From Acanthopleura granulata (lineage: Eukaryota > Mollusca > Polyplacophora > Chitonida > Chitonidae), in the NCBI GenBank assembly GCA_016165875.1, contig JABBOT010000080.1:8104172-8168171 (forward strand): 64,000 nt of DNA, given 5' to 3'. Position numbers and translations under genes: made by a program. Positions 58,601 to 64,000 of this stretch are shown piece after piece (the stretch's first letter is position 1; every line of letters starts with the position of its first letter). The notes beneath the pieces were generated by a model that was given only the letters and a program-made list of their open reading frames with translations, was not told where the DNA came from and ran no database searches.

Positions 58601-61600
58601 AGCTTGCCGTTGATTGGACTGAATTTCATGACCTCTATGGAGGAAGTAAAGAGACTGGCAGCAAATTAAGTAAACCTTGTTTCATATCTCGTCAAATCCA
58701 TTGAATGCTGCACATTATCAGCATTTGACTTGTTACTAAACAAGGCTCAGTGGTATCAAGTTACTCAACAAACACCACTGCAGCATTGTTCAACCCATAA
58801 TCAGAAACTGACTTTGTCTGAACTATATGGTCCTAGTTGTTTTTAACAACTCTTGTTTCTGTAGGAGATTGAGCTTGGGGTGAGTGAAGTTTGCACGCTG
58901 AAGATCCAGTTTGACCCTGCCTATAAAGATGACTGCCACATCCGCACCATAGATGAGATCTTAACAGTCTCCTACAAACAACACCCCCACATTGTAAGTG
59001 AGCAGTAGAATTGCAGAAGAAAAGGATGGGGAAGCTTGCTTTGTGTGGTGGCTTTCCTTAAGTTTGTGCCAACATTTTTCTGAAAAAGTAAATATCATGA
59101 CATGGTTGTCAGTTCTATCTCAGTATTTTTACAAATTTTTGAACAAAGTTGCCAATTCTAACTTATTAAATGAGATTTTTATTTGTCAGATTCTTTTGTA
59201 ACCTAGAGTTTTAATAAATGCAGATGTATTTTTATGGCAGTGTATGAATTTTATATCTTTGGGTGTGGTGGATTTTTATGAAAATATTTTCAAGACCACA
59301 TGACCAGAGGAAATATGCTGAAATAACTTTAGGATGAAAAAGAGAAACTGATTCTTATTGAAACTGTCAAGTACAGACAGCTCATTTTGTTTTGTTTCCA
59401 TGGTTACAGGACTACATTGCCCTGCGTGGTGAGGTCTACTTCCCCAACTTGGAGTTCGAGAGCATGGTGGTAGACTTCGGGTGTATCCTCAACAACACTG
59501 AGGTCACCCGTTACGTCAACATCACCAACAACAGCCCAATGGAAGTCAAGTACAAGTGGTCGTTCCTCATAGGCAGTGAGCCCTGCACCAAATTCAATCC
59601 TCGCCCTAAGCCAGCGTTCATTCAGAGTGGGGAGGAGAAAGACGCCGACGCTGAGCAGACTGTTCAAGAGGAGGAGGAGGGAGAAGAGGCTCCTCATGTG
59701 GAAGTCGTCATAGAAACCGGTGAAGAGGAGGAGGAGCATCAACAACAGGTGGCTCCAGATGAGGGGTTTGAGGAAGACCAGGAAGGAAAGGTAACTCTGC
59801 TTAAACCTGAGTAATGACACTAATTTACCTGAAAACAGTTACTGTTTTCCATCTAAAAGCTTTTTTCGACAAAGTGTTAGCATTTAAGAATGCCTTCATG
59901 TGATTCTGTAAGTGTATTTTTACAGGCAACCATATATTGTATTTTCCCTAAATATACCCCATAAAAACGTCAGACTTTAGAGATAAATAAAGGTCTTAAA
60001 ATATTTTTAATGTTGTTGAATTTTTCTGAGATCCATAGAATCTCAGAATTGGACAAAGTAAGTAACTTACATGTGAACAAAATTCTAGATCATTTACAGT
60101 ATTTATATTTTCCTAAATTTCAAAGCATTCGGTTTTGCCAGCATTGTGGATTAAGTACATGTGTGCAAGAAGAGTTGGACATATATTAATGTTGAAAGTC
60201 GATTTAGGCTGACATTCATAATAAACCCCAAATTTGTTCTCTGTAATAGTGTGGGTGTGGCCCTTCATTTCTACCTTATAACGTTTAATACAGCCTGAAA
60301 TGTCAATTGGCCACTCAAATAACAAATTTATGGATAAATCTACAGGAAACTGACATCATTCTTGAGGAGGTAGAAAAAGCCCAGCTTGAGAAGAGTGAGA
60401 AAGAGCCCATTAAAGATAACAAGACATTTTATCACAACGTGGAGACAATACCAGAAGAGGAGGTAGAAAAGGTTAGTTAACAGAATGAGAGCCACAGACA
60501 AAAGAGAAGAGATTAGTCAGCAGAATGAGAAAGGGTCTAAGACAAGATAGAAAAGGCTAGTGACCAGAGTGAGAAAGAGCCGATGACAAGATAGAAAAGG
60601 TTAGTCATCAAGAGTGAGAAAGAGCCGAAGGCGAGGTAGAATAGGTTAGTTAGCAGAGTGAGAAAGAGCCTAAGCCAGGATAGAAAAAGCTAGTTATCAG
60701 AGTGAGAAAGAGCCTGAGACAGCATTTAAAAGGTGCATAAGTGGTGTGGAAATAGCTAAAGACTAAAATAGCTAAAGGTGGCTTGTTGGTTTTCCACATC
60801 CCCAAATTCTGACCAAAGTCAAACAAGTGAAAAACTCTTGACCAAGGCATCAAACAGCAGTTGGATAATAAATAAATCAATATTTTGCTTATTCTTTGTT
60901 CCAGGGCCAGCTAGAGGAGGAAGCGGGTGCAGAGGAGGGGATAAACAAGGAGGAAACCGAAAGGGCTGGGGACAGCAGAATATCTGAGATTCCAATGCCC
61001 ACCACACCCGATCTGCATTCCAAAACTCCACTGGAGGAAAACAATGTGCTGGCCGCCTTACTTAATGAGGACAGAGAACCTTCTCCTGTGGGCATTGAAG
61101 AGGTAAAACGCATCTTGTTGTGAAGGTTATGTATCATAACATTTAGGTTGGTCAGTAAAAGAGGGTCAACCAGTGACTGATGCCCTTAAAAGAGTTGCTT
61201 TGGTGTCAAAACACCTGTGTCTTATAAGCAAGGAGAAATGATCTGAGAAAAGATTTGAGATAAGTCTGAATGGCTTTCCTGAATTGTAAGTCAATGACCG
61301 GTGTCCATATGTTCCATATGTTGTAGGTGTTTGACATCCTGCCTCTGTACGGGACATTGCGCCCTGGTGACACGGAACAGGTCACGTTGACCTTTTACGG
61401 TCACGCCAACATCTGGGGTCAGGCAAGTGCCGTGTGTGAGGTGGAGGGAGGTCCGACCTATGAGGTTACCCTAAAGGGCGAGGCGTCTCTGGTGGAGTAC
61501 AGCTTTGACACGCTCCAGATTGATTACGGCAAACAGGTGAGACAGTGCACTGTGACAAAGGTGTGCTTTCTTAAGGTCATTACTTAAAATGCTCTATGTA

Positions 61601-64000
61601 GGAGTGAAGTGTGAAAACAAGTGCTTACATTTTTAGAAAACCCCATTTTTGGGAAAGTCGTAAGGCCTATATTGTTACATGAACATTGCATATGATATGG
61701 TACCAGAAAGTTGTGTTTTTCAGACTTGATATTTCATTGGTTGCTTTAGTCTTCAAATAATGGTCCCATTTCCTTTTTAAAGCCTTAGTCCACCATGACA
61801 TAGGAAAAAAAAAACAATGGAAAAAAAAAATAACTCATTTGTTTCCGTTCACATTCAGAATTGCCTCCTATGAGGATGTGCCAAACTACATATGTCAGTG
61901 TGGGGTATCTGTCACAGATGTGTGACTACATTTGTGTTGGGTTTCTATGTTTGTCACAGATGTACGATCAAGCAGCCAGTGCAGAGATCACTCTCATGAA
62001 CACGGGTAAAGTGGGCTTTGAGTTCACAGCTTTTAACATGGACCCAGCATTGGCCAGGCACCCCAAACCGGGCTGCCCAGTTGTCATTCCACATACAGTA
62101 AGTCATGATATAATATTTTATTTGCCCTAAATATGCCAAGTGAAAAAGAGCATTTTAGAGATGAATGAAGATAATGAAACGTGGAACTTACTTTTTTGAT
62201 ATACTTATATGCTTGAAGCGAAAGACAGCTCATGTTGTAAGTTAAGTTTGCCAAGAAGGTTGGACAATACTAGTATTATGTTCATTTCGGTAAAGTGTTT
62301 TTTCTAATGGCTACTCTGACAGTGGAGACTGACATCTTACCATGCTCCATTGCCTAGTATGAAAGCCATTCTCTCTGGGCTGTGACGTAATTTTCCCAAG
62401 TGCGGAACACTCTTGTCACCTGAAAATGTAGTAAGCTGCTAGGGTTGTGTGTGTAACTTAATTATATATGCCAATTTATAACATGAAATGATCAACAAAC
62501 TTACTCCTGCCACAACACAATGGTCTGGAAATACTTTGCAGTGTTGTTCACCCATGTACTTGCTATAATTAATACATATAACATTAAAACGGTGTCCTGT
62601 CCCTATGTTATTACGTTACATTGACAGACAACTCAGAACATTTACGTCACAGCTTACAAACAAGTGATATCTCCTATCTCCCTGACTGGTCAATCCCTCA
62701 CAAGCCTAAAAGCATGGGCGCCTTCTAAGGAAAATAATTCATCTACAAATTCATACAATTTCAAACAGGTTTTTACATTCAAGATTTATTTATTTTATTT
62801 TTGATTGGTGTTTTATGCTGTACTCCAGAATATTTCACTTATACGATGGAGGCCAGCATTATGGTGGGAGGATGCCGGGAAGAGCTCGGGGGAAAGCCAC
62901 AGCCATCTGCAGGTTGCAGGCAGACCTTCCCACTTACCACCGGAGAGGAAGCCAGCATAAGCTGGGCTTGAACTCTCAGTGACCGCATTGTTGGAAGGCT
63001 TCTAGGTTATTGCACTGTGCTAGCACGCTAACCAACTGAGCCACAGAGGCCCCTACATTCAAGAGACCATTTTATAATCTTTTTAATGGACAGTATCTCA
63101 GTCACAAGCTGTGTTTTACTTTAATTTGATTCTTTAGATTCTAAGAATTTAACTATTTAAAAGATACTTTCTTGAACCTCCAAAAAATATTGAATTTTCT
63201 TTTGGCTGTTTGACTCCCCTACAAGGCTTCAAATATTTCATGTCCTGTTTTCCAGGGCTACATCGCTCCCATGAGTGAGCAGACGCTCACGGTTCGCTAC
63301 ATACCTGGCGTCCCCGAGAAGTTCGCCAAGAGCTTCCTCATCCAGGTGGCTCACTTTGAGCCAGACACCGTACAGCTGACAGGGGAGGGCGTCTTCCCTC
63401 GCATCTCACTCGACCTGCCTCGGGCTCTGGAAGGACCCCACAGTGACCTGCTCAAGCAGGCTGGGGATAACCTCGGGGTCTCAGAACCTGGCTCGCAGGA
63501 CCCCTCTGTACAGGACCCCAACTCGTACAGGTCCCGTTCAGCCCAGTCCTTGGTCCCCTACCTGAAAAAGGACACAGAGCATGATGTCCCCCTGACTTAC
63601 TCCAAGCAGGAAACTCATCTTGACACGCAGCAGTTCCCAGCCAGTCCAGTATGTTCACAGAATATGACCAAAAAGGAGCATTTTTAGAGGCAAATAATTG
63701 TCATTAGATATGACTTTTGGTGCTGAAGTTTACATCTTTCCAGTAGCATATCATCCTACCTCCCAGGAAAACATCAGAGCACCTTTTTAAGACCAATAGA
63801 GCTTTCAGAATCCAGCAAAACTGAATGAAATTGAAACATTTTTGTTTTCATACCTACAATTCAAGATGCAACATTAGACTATGTCAGTCTTCATTTCAAA
63901 TCTCTAAATAACAGGATTGAAATGCATTTGAAATCTTGTTGTGTTCTTTCCCTCAGCCGTCCGCTCTGGACATACAGATGGAGATGGAGAGACTGATCGT
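40494..64000 (+). CDS. HYDIN: HYDIN, 5' part (27 coding exons, ~1,639 residues, runs off the window)
   Basis: HYDIN is a giant (~5,000-residue) axonemal protein of the central-pair C2b projection in motile cilia, built mainly of ASH/MSP-like immunoglobulin-fold repeats. Loss causes primary ciliary dyskinesia and hydrocephalus in mammals. Here 27 exons join in frame with no gap against the family order. Signatures: T-P-S-K-Y ... T-T-E-Q-K-L-A-N-T-R, F-Q-P-F-P-S-E, V-P-L-T-L-R-N-N-D-K, E-R-E-K-F-I-V-P-V, L-Y-G-A-A, S-M-A-N-Q-R-T-V-T-I, E-E-C-I-S-D-P-T-L-R-D, G-R-E-S-R-L-P-L-R-I, C-H-A-I-I-G, V-F-D-I-L-P-L, F-Y-G-H-A-N-I and C-E-V-E-G-G-P-T-Y-E-V-T-L-K-G-E-A-S-L-V. Exons are visibly more GC-rich than introns. 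The ATG at 40,494 follows an in-frame TAG at 40,455, so this start is likely unless an upstream coding exon is spliced on. No frameshift or in-frame stop is seen, so the gene looks intact. Confidence 0.97.
41077..41202 (+). CDS. HYDIN: HYDIN exon 2 (residues 48-89)
   Basis: Acceptor tatttgcag|atc, donor agg|gtcagt. It carries the conserved HYDIN N-terminal segment T-T-E-Q-K-L-A-N-T-R and I-E-L-L-D-M-G. Confidence 0.93.
41621..41740 (+). CDS. HYDIN: HYDIN exon 3 (residues 90-129)
   Basis: Acceptor tctttcag|ttt, donor aag|gtaaga. It encodes F-Q-P-F-P-S-E and V-P-L-T-L-R-N-N-D-K, the first strands of the first Ig-like domain. Confidence 0.95.
42112..42246 (+). CDS. HYDIN: HYDIN exon 4 (residues 130-174)
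   Basis: Acceptor tttccag|gtg, donor aag|gtaaaa. It encodes V-P-R-L-V-K-V and the G-H-K-V-x-P-G-x-P-T-T-F segment typical of MSP-like domains. Confidence 0.95.
42764..42963 (+). CDS. HYDIN: HYDIN exon 5 (residues 175-240 plus 2 nt)
   Basis: Acceptor ttttacag|gac, donor tcaga|gtaggt. It contains T-E-R-E-K-F-I-V-P-V and A-I-L-D-F-P-D; the codon split to exon 6 reads GAA. Confidence 0.95.
43150..43365 (+). repeat. tRNA-derived SINE copy with short internal duplication
   Basis: Runs from the B-box region (gttgtgagttcaagtcca) through the central domain to the tail (aaaacaccaatcaagtaatt). The segment ttcttctaggctctgccc is duplicated in tandem at about 43,239-43,272. It lies in HYDIN intron 5. Confidence 0.85.
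43775..43860 (+). repeat. Dispersed repeat shared with 48,360-48,445
   Basis: Both places carry aagaaactgt, then attnaattaaatgtata, a short variable part, and aaaattagaggaattaagg or close variants. The type is unknown. Confidence 0.6.
44029..44153 (+). CDS. HYDIN: HYDIN exon 6 (residues 241-282 plus 1 nt)
   Basis: Acceptor tttgacag|a, donor acag|gtaagc. It encodes P-Y-S-V-T-P-V-N-G-T-L and V-E-F-K-P-H-K-V-G-D-H, the end strands of an ASH domain. Confidence 0.94.
44415..44545 (+). repeat. SINE, 5'-truncated
   Basis: Clean central domain (gtgggtttcccccgggctct; taaggctggccgccgtcg) and tail (attcttgagtacggcgtaaa, acaccaatcaaac). It lies in HYDIN intron 6. Confidence 0.85.
44570..45650. repeat. 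Decayed 'caccagt' repeat split by a foldback-like insert
   Basis: Bases 44,580-44,725 and 45,575-45,650 are runs of short units around 'gacaccaatctagacaccag'. Between them, about 44,735-45,565 is CpG-richer and holds four same-direction copies of a CATACGCyGAyc motif (about 44,759, 44,783, 45,388 and 45,530) plus inverted ATGGTCAGC blocks near both ends. It looks like a non-autonomous insertion into an older repeat. It lies in HYDIN intron 6. Confidence 0.5.
45853..46054 (+). CDS. HYDIN: HYDIN exon 7 (residues 283-349 plus 2 nt)
   Basis: Acceptor atcaacag|gt, donor ggag|gtgagt. It encodes L-Y-G-A-A, N-V-R-L-D-K-N-A-I and T-V-T-I-S-N-R. Confidence 0.94.
46513..46639 (+). CDS. HYDIN: HYDIN exon 8 (residues 350-392)
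   Basis: Acceptor tgtttag|g, donor agt|gtaagg. It is a charged, predicted helical linker with D-R-F-L-E-E-C and D-P-T-L-R-D-K-L-S, as in vertebrate HYDIN. Confidence 0.93.
47196..47464 (+). repeat. Full-length tRNA-derived SINE
   Basis: Starts gggcctctgtggctctgtcg (A-box region), has the B-box gagttcaagcc near 47,274, the central domain and an aaataaataaat tail. The flanks gaaggttaatt (left) and gaaggtaaata (right) are a probable target-site duplication. It lies in HYDIN intron 8. Confidence 0.92.
47582..48081 (+). CDS. HYDIN: HYDIN exon 9 (residues 393-558 plus 2 nt)
   Basis: Acceptor catcttgcag|ctt, donor ttcac|gtaagt. At 500 bp it is the longest exon here. It holds E-P-V-E-G-D-I-W-P-H-S, G-R-E-S-R-L-P-L-R-I-R-G-D-G and the start of another ASH domain with N-K-G-D-I-D-A. 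Confidence 0.96.
48360..48445 (+). repeat. Dispersed repeat shared with 43,775-43,860
   Basis: Same order of short blocks as the partner copy; see that entry. It lies in HYDIN intron 9. Confidence 0.55.
48731..49120 (+). CDS. HYDIN: HYDIN exon 10 (residues 559-688 plus 2 nt)
   Basis: Acceptor tctctccag|g, donor gcaaa|gtaaga. It encodes G-P-T-F-Q-F-D-V-P, N-T-S-L-V-P-M-T-F, L-R-V-P-G-D-G and A-L-V-V-D-V. Confidence 0.96.
49149..49345. mobile_element. Short inverted-repeat element, family A
   Basis: The ends cacaaataggtgctgaacat and (reversed) ctataagtgttgaacacttt correspond to the ends of the 35,953 copy; the inner parts are diverged. It begins about 28 bp after the HYDIN exon 10 donor. Confidence 0.7.
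49838..50270 (+). repeat. 66-bp minisatellite ending at the HYDIN exon 11 acceptor
   Basis: Marks 'tttta[tc]nccttgt' stand at 49,838, 49,901, 49,967, 50,033, 50,099, 50,165 and 50,231, so the period is 66 bp after a 63-bp first unit. Each unit has a pyrimidine tract (tttgttttctctgccc), a site equivalent to the exon 11 AG, and a copy of the first ~16 exon bases. The whole array is free of stops in the frame of exon 11. Confidence 0.95.
50271..50454 (+). CDS. HYDIN: HYDIN exon 11 (residues 689-750)
   Basis: Acceptor ctgcttacag|g, donor aag|gtagcc. It encodes C-I-V-P-P-V, then a short Ig-like stretch. Its acceptor is the last unit of a 66-bp array that also copies the acceptor and first exon bases (49,838-50,270), so alternative upstream acceptors may exist. 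Confidence 0.93.
51028..51144 (+). CDS. HYDIN: HYDIN exon 12 (residues 751-789)
   Basis: Acceptor tttgccag|ggt, donor ctg|gtaagt, phase 0 at both ends. It encodes G-I-L-E-P-H-S and F-G-S-P-E-P-P-L. Confidence 0.92.
51967..51999. repeat. Perfect 15-bp hairpin with 3-base loop
   Basis: tattattacatgtca, then ggt, then its exact reverse complement. It lies in HYDIN intron 12 without a poly-T end. Confidence 0.9.
52266..52418 (+). CDS. HYDIN: HYDIN exon 13 (residues 790-840)
   Basis: Acceptor gtttacag|aca, donor atg|gtaagt. It encodes G-E-G-P-V-V-H-V, W-G-T-I-P-V-L and S-L-I-P-A-K-F-K-A. Confidence 0.93.
53090..53193 (+). CDS. HYDIN: HYDIN exon 14 (residues 841-874 plus 2 nt)
   Basis: Acceptor gttttacag|tcc, donor tcaa|gtatgg (weaker than most). 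It encodes F-R-V-E-P-G-E-G and L-N-D-C-V. Confidence 0.9.
53677..53811 (+). CDS. HYDIN: HYDIN exon 15 (residues 875-919 plus 2 nt)
   Basis: Acceptor cctgtgcag|a, donor ttcag|gtacgt. It encodes I-P-L-T-A-C-G-E-G-T-T-I-V-S-D-P-P, a well conserved HYDIN stretch. Confidence 0.94.
53870..54105 (+). repeat. Diverged SINE with tRNA-like head
   Basis: B-box-like cgtgttcaaactgagctc near 53,931, a central part (gtgttttgatttcctcc; cataaacctgactgctgcc) and a tail (aagtgaaaaaattcttgc, gaaactccaatcag). It lies in HYDIN intron 15. Confidence 0.65.
54822..54960 (+). CDS. HYDIN: HYDIN exon 16 (residues 920-966)
   Basis: Acceptor ccctcacag|t, donor aag|gtgaag (weak). It encodes L-T-N-K-G-R-R-H-Q-Q-L-V-W, matching the N-K-G-R-R motif of the family. 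Confidence 0.92.
55344..55562. mobile_element. Short inverted-repeat element, family D (best copy)
   Basis: Ends accctgaatgacctaaaatg and (reversed) accctaaatgacctaaaatt pair over ~20 bases; 219 bp, non-coding. It lies in HYDIN intron 16. Confidence 0.85.
55798..55900. repeat. Imperfect ATT/TCA-rich microsatellite
   Basis: Runs of tattattatt and catcatcgtcattatt end right at the HYDIN exon 17 acceptor and form its unusual polypyrimidine region. Confidence 0.8.
55903..56015 (+). CDS. HYDIN: HYDIN exon 17 (residues 967-1003 plus 2 nt)
   Basis: Acceptor gatgacag|tat, with a second in-frame AG six bases later (cag|gct), so the first two residues may be optional. Donor gaagg|gtaagg. It encodes a Pro-rich lead-in, then P-I-F-K-L-T-P and G-E-S-Q-E-M-V-L. 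Confidence 0.88.
56246..56456. mobile_element. Short inverted-repeat element, family D, diverged
   Basis: Left end acagtaaatgacctaaattt, inner 'acatttttagaggcaatttt' and 'taactctcagaatctggg' as in the family; the right end is weak. It lies in HYDIN intron 17. Confidence 0.65.
56525..56675 (+). CDS. HYDIN: HYDIN exon 18 (residues 1004-1054)
   Basis: Acceptor tgtttacag|t, donor caaa|gtaagt. It encodes V-R-E-K-L-L-C-H-A-I-I-G-R-Q-G-G-K, strongly conserved in HYDIN. Confidence 0.95.
57331..57468 (+). CDS. HYDIN: HYDIN exon 19 (residues 1055-1100)
   Basis: Acceptor tgattccag|aac, donor gct|gtaagt. It encodes L-S-L-T-N-V-S-S-L-S-L-T-T-L-L-K-L and an acidic end. Confidence 0.92.
58865..58993 (+). 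CDS. HYDIN: HYDIN exon 20 (residues 1101-1143)
   Basis: Acceptor tttctgtag|gag, donor att|gtaagt. It encodes I-Q-F-D-P-A-Y-K-D-D and E-I-L-T-V-S-Y, as in the family. Confidence 0.93.
59410..59790 (+). CDS. HYDIN: HYDIN exon 21 (residues 1144-1270)
   Basis: Acceptor ggttacag|gac, donor aag|gtaact. The first half is a conserved ASH domain (L-R-G-E-V-Y-F-P-N-L, D-F-G-C-I-L-N-N-T-E). The second half, from about 59,620, is a Glu/Asp/Gln-rich linker. Confidence 0.95.
59945..60100. mobile_element. Short inverted-repeat element, family D, diverged and shortened
   Basis: The ends ttccctaaatataccccata and gaacaaaattctagatcatt, with an inner 'gaatctcagaattgg', match the family order. It lies in HYDIN intron 21. 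Confidence 0.6.
60346..60471 (+). CDS. HYDIN: HYDIN exon 22 (residues 1271-1312)
   Basis: Acceptor tctacag|gaa, donor aag|gttagt. It is an acidic/Lys-rich linker with no domain. The exon contains two copies of a gaggaggtagaaaa segment (60,364 and 60,458) and is the likely source of the ~44-bp repeat that follows in the intron. Confidence 0.85.
60472..60735 (+). repeat. ~44-bp minisatellite beginning at the HYDIN exon 22 donor
   Basis: Marks 'gagtgagaaagagcc' (or close variants) at 60,483, 60,523, 60,567, 60,612, 60,656 and 60,699 give a 40-45-bp period. Units also carry 'gatagaaaagg[ct]tagt', which repeats the exon end and donor. The matching exon segment gagtgagaaagagccc is at about 60,392. 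Confidence 0.88.
60905..61102 (+). CDS. HYDIN: HYDIN exon 23 (residues 1313-1378)
   Basis: Acceptor ttgttccag|ggc, donor gag|gtaaaa. It continues the acidic linker and ends P-S-P-V-G-I-E-E, leading straight into the conserved V-F-D-I-L-P-L of the next exon. Confidence 0.92.
61327..61536 (+). CDS. HYDIN: HYDIN exon 24 (residues 1379-1448)
   Basis: Acceptor atgttgtag|gtg, donor cag|gtgaga. One of the best-conserved parts: V-F-D-I-L-P-L, F-Y-G-H-A-N-I and C-E-V-E-G-G-P-T-Y-E. Confidence 0.97.
61960..62097 (+). CDS. HYDIN: HYDIN exon 25 (residues 1449-1494)
   Basis: Acceptor tgtcacag|atg, donor aca|gtaagt. It encodes A-E-I-T-L-M-N-T-G-K-V-G-F-E-F. A piece of inverted-repeat family D starts soon after the donor. 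Confidence 0.95.
62118..62175. mobile_element. Family D inverted-repeat fragment
   Basis: Only the left part is recognisable (tttgccctaaatatgccaag; agcattttagagatgaatga). It lies in HYDIN intron 25. Confidence 0.45.
62784..63053 (-). repeat. Full-length tRNA-derived SINE with target-site duplication
   Basis: On the minus strand it starts ggggcctctgtggctcagtt (A box), has a B-box gagttcaagcc, the central domain and an A/T-rich tail. It is flanked by a direct repeat tacattcaaga at 62,774-62,784 and 63,054-63,064, the mark of a retrotransposition event. It lies in HYDIN intron 25. Confidence 0.95.
63256..63648 (+). CDS. HYDIN: HYDIN exon 26 (residues 1495-1625)
   Basis: Acceptor gttttccag|ggc, donor cca|gtatgt. 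It encodes Y-I-P-G-V-P-E-K-F-A-K-S-F-L-I-Q-V-A-H-F-E-P and G-E-G-V-F-P-R-I-S-L-D-L-P-R, then a polar Ser/Asp/Gln linker. A family D repeat follows the donor directly. Confidence 0.95.
63660..63840. mobile_element. Family D inverted-repeat element, partial
   Basis: The blocks gcatttttagaggcaaataa, gacttttggtgctgaagttt and ctttcagaatcc follow the family order. It lies immediately after the HYDIN exon 26 donor. Confidence 0.6.
63957..64000 (+). CDS. HYDIN: HYDIN exon 27 (start only, residues 1626-1639+)
   Basis: Acceptor tttccctcag|ccg in matching phase. The frame reads P-S-A-L-D-I-Q-M-E-M-E-R-L-I and is cut by the window end. Confidence 0.85.

Noticed and set aside
59404..59820. 138-codon minus-strand open frame over HYDIN exon 21
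   Set aside because: Antisense of the Glu-rich coding exon, which gives a long Leu/Ser-rich frame by composition.
62784..63053. Possible tRNA gene (A and B boxes)
   Set aside because: The boxes belong to the head of a SINE with a central domain, A/T tail and target duplication; no full cloverleaf with acceptor stem is evident.

Overview
This is a 64-kb piece of an animal nuclear genome: AT-rich, with split genes, GT-AG introns and long non-coding stretches full of short repeats. The repeats suggest a spiralian and most likely a mollusc. There are many copies of a tRNA-derived SINE ending in an AAATAAAT tail. A second SINE-like tail has the 'gatatggctgagatattgccgatgtggcg' type of end that I associate with gastropod and other mollusc genomes. 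The octamer TACATGTA is also very frequent. No species can be named. Coding exons were assembled by joining open segments at GT/AG sites with matching phase and comparing the result with known families.

Layout: (1) 1-7,695 is repeat-bearing non-coding DNA. (2) At 7,696-7,945 (-) lies the probable first coding exon of an unrecognised single-pass membrane protein. It is head-to-head with (3) an UNC93A-like membrane protein, 8,362-19,594 (+), four coding exons, 723 residues. The 416 bp between them carry a near-perfect ZNF143/THAP11-type element, which fits a bidirectional promoter. (4) 19,595-32,569 is the gap between two convergent genes and holds a 91-bp satellite-like array of about 2.3 kb. 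(5) PRELID3 (slowmo), 32,570-38,319 (-), has six coding exons and 195 residues, complete. (6) A 2.2-kb divergent interval follows, with candidate FOX and RFX (X-box-like) sites. (7) The 5' part of HYDIN, 40,494 to the window end (+), has 27 coding exons joined in frame for about 1,639 residues; the gene runs on beyond base 64,000.

HYDIN builds the central-pair apparatus of motile cilia. PRELID3 carries phospholipid between mitochondrial membranes. The UNC93A-like protein is an MFS-fold membrane protein. They share no obvious pathway and are simply neighbours.

The most unusual structure is not a new gene. Two minisatellites in HYDIN introns appear to have grown out of exon edges: a 66-bp array copies the exon 11 3' splice site in frame, and a ~44-bp array copies the exon 22 5' splice site. 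Also notable are a 91-bp satellite that looks like a trimer of a ~30-bp ancestor, a 34-bp array with strict two-unit alternation, four families of short inverted-repeat elements, a perfect DR1 nuclear-receptor half-site pair beside GC boxes inside an UNC93A-like intron, and a duplicated tyrosine motif in the UNC93A-like N-terminal tail.
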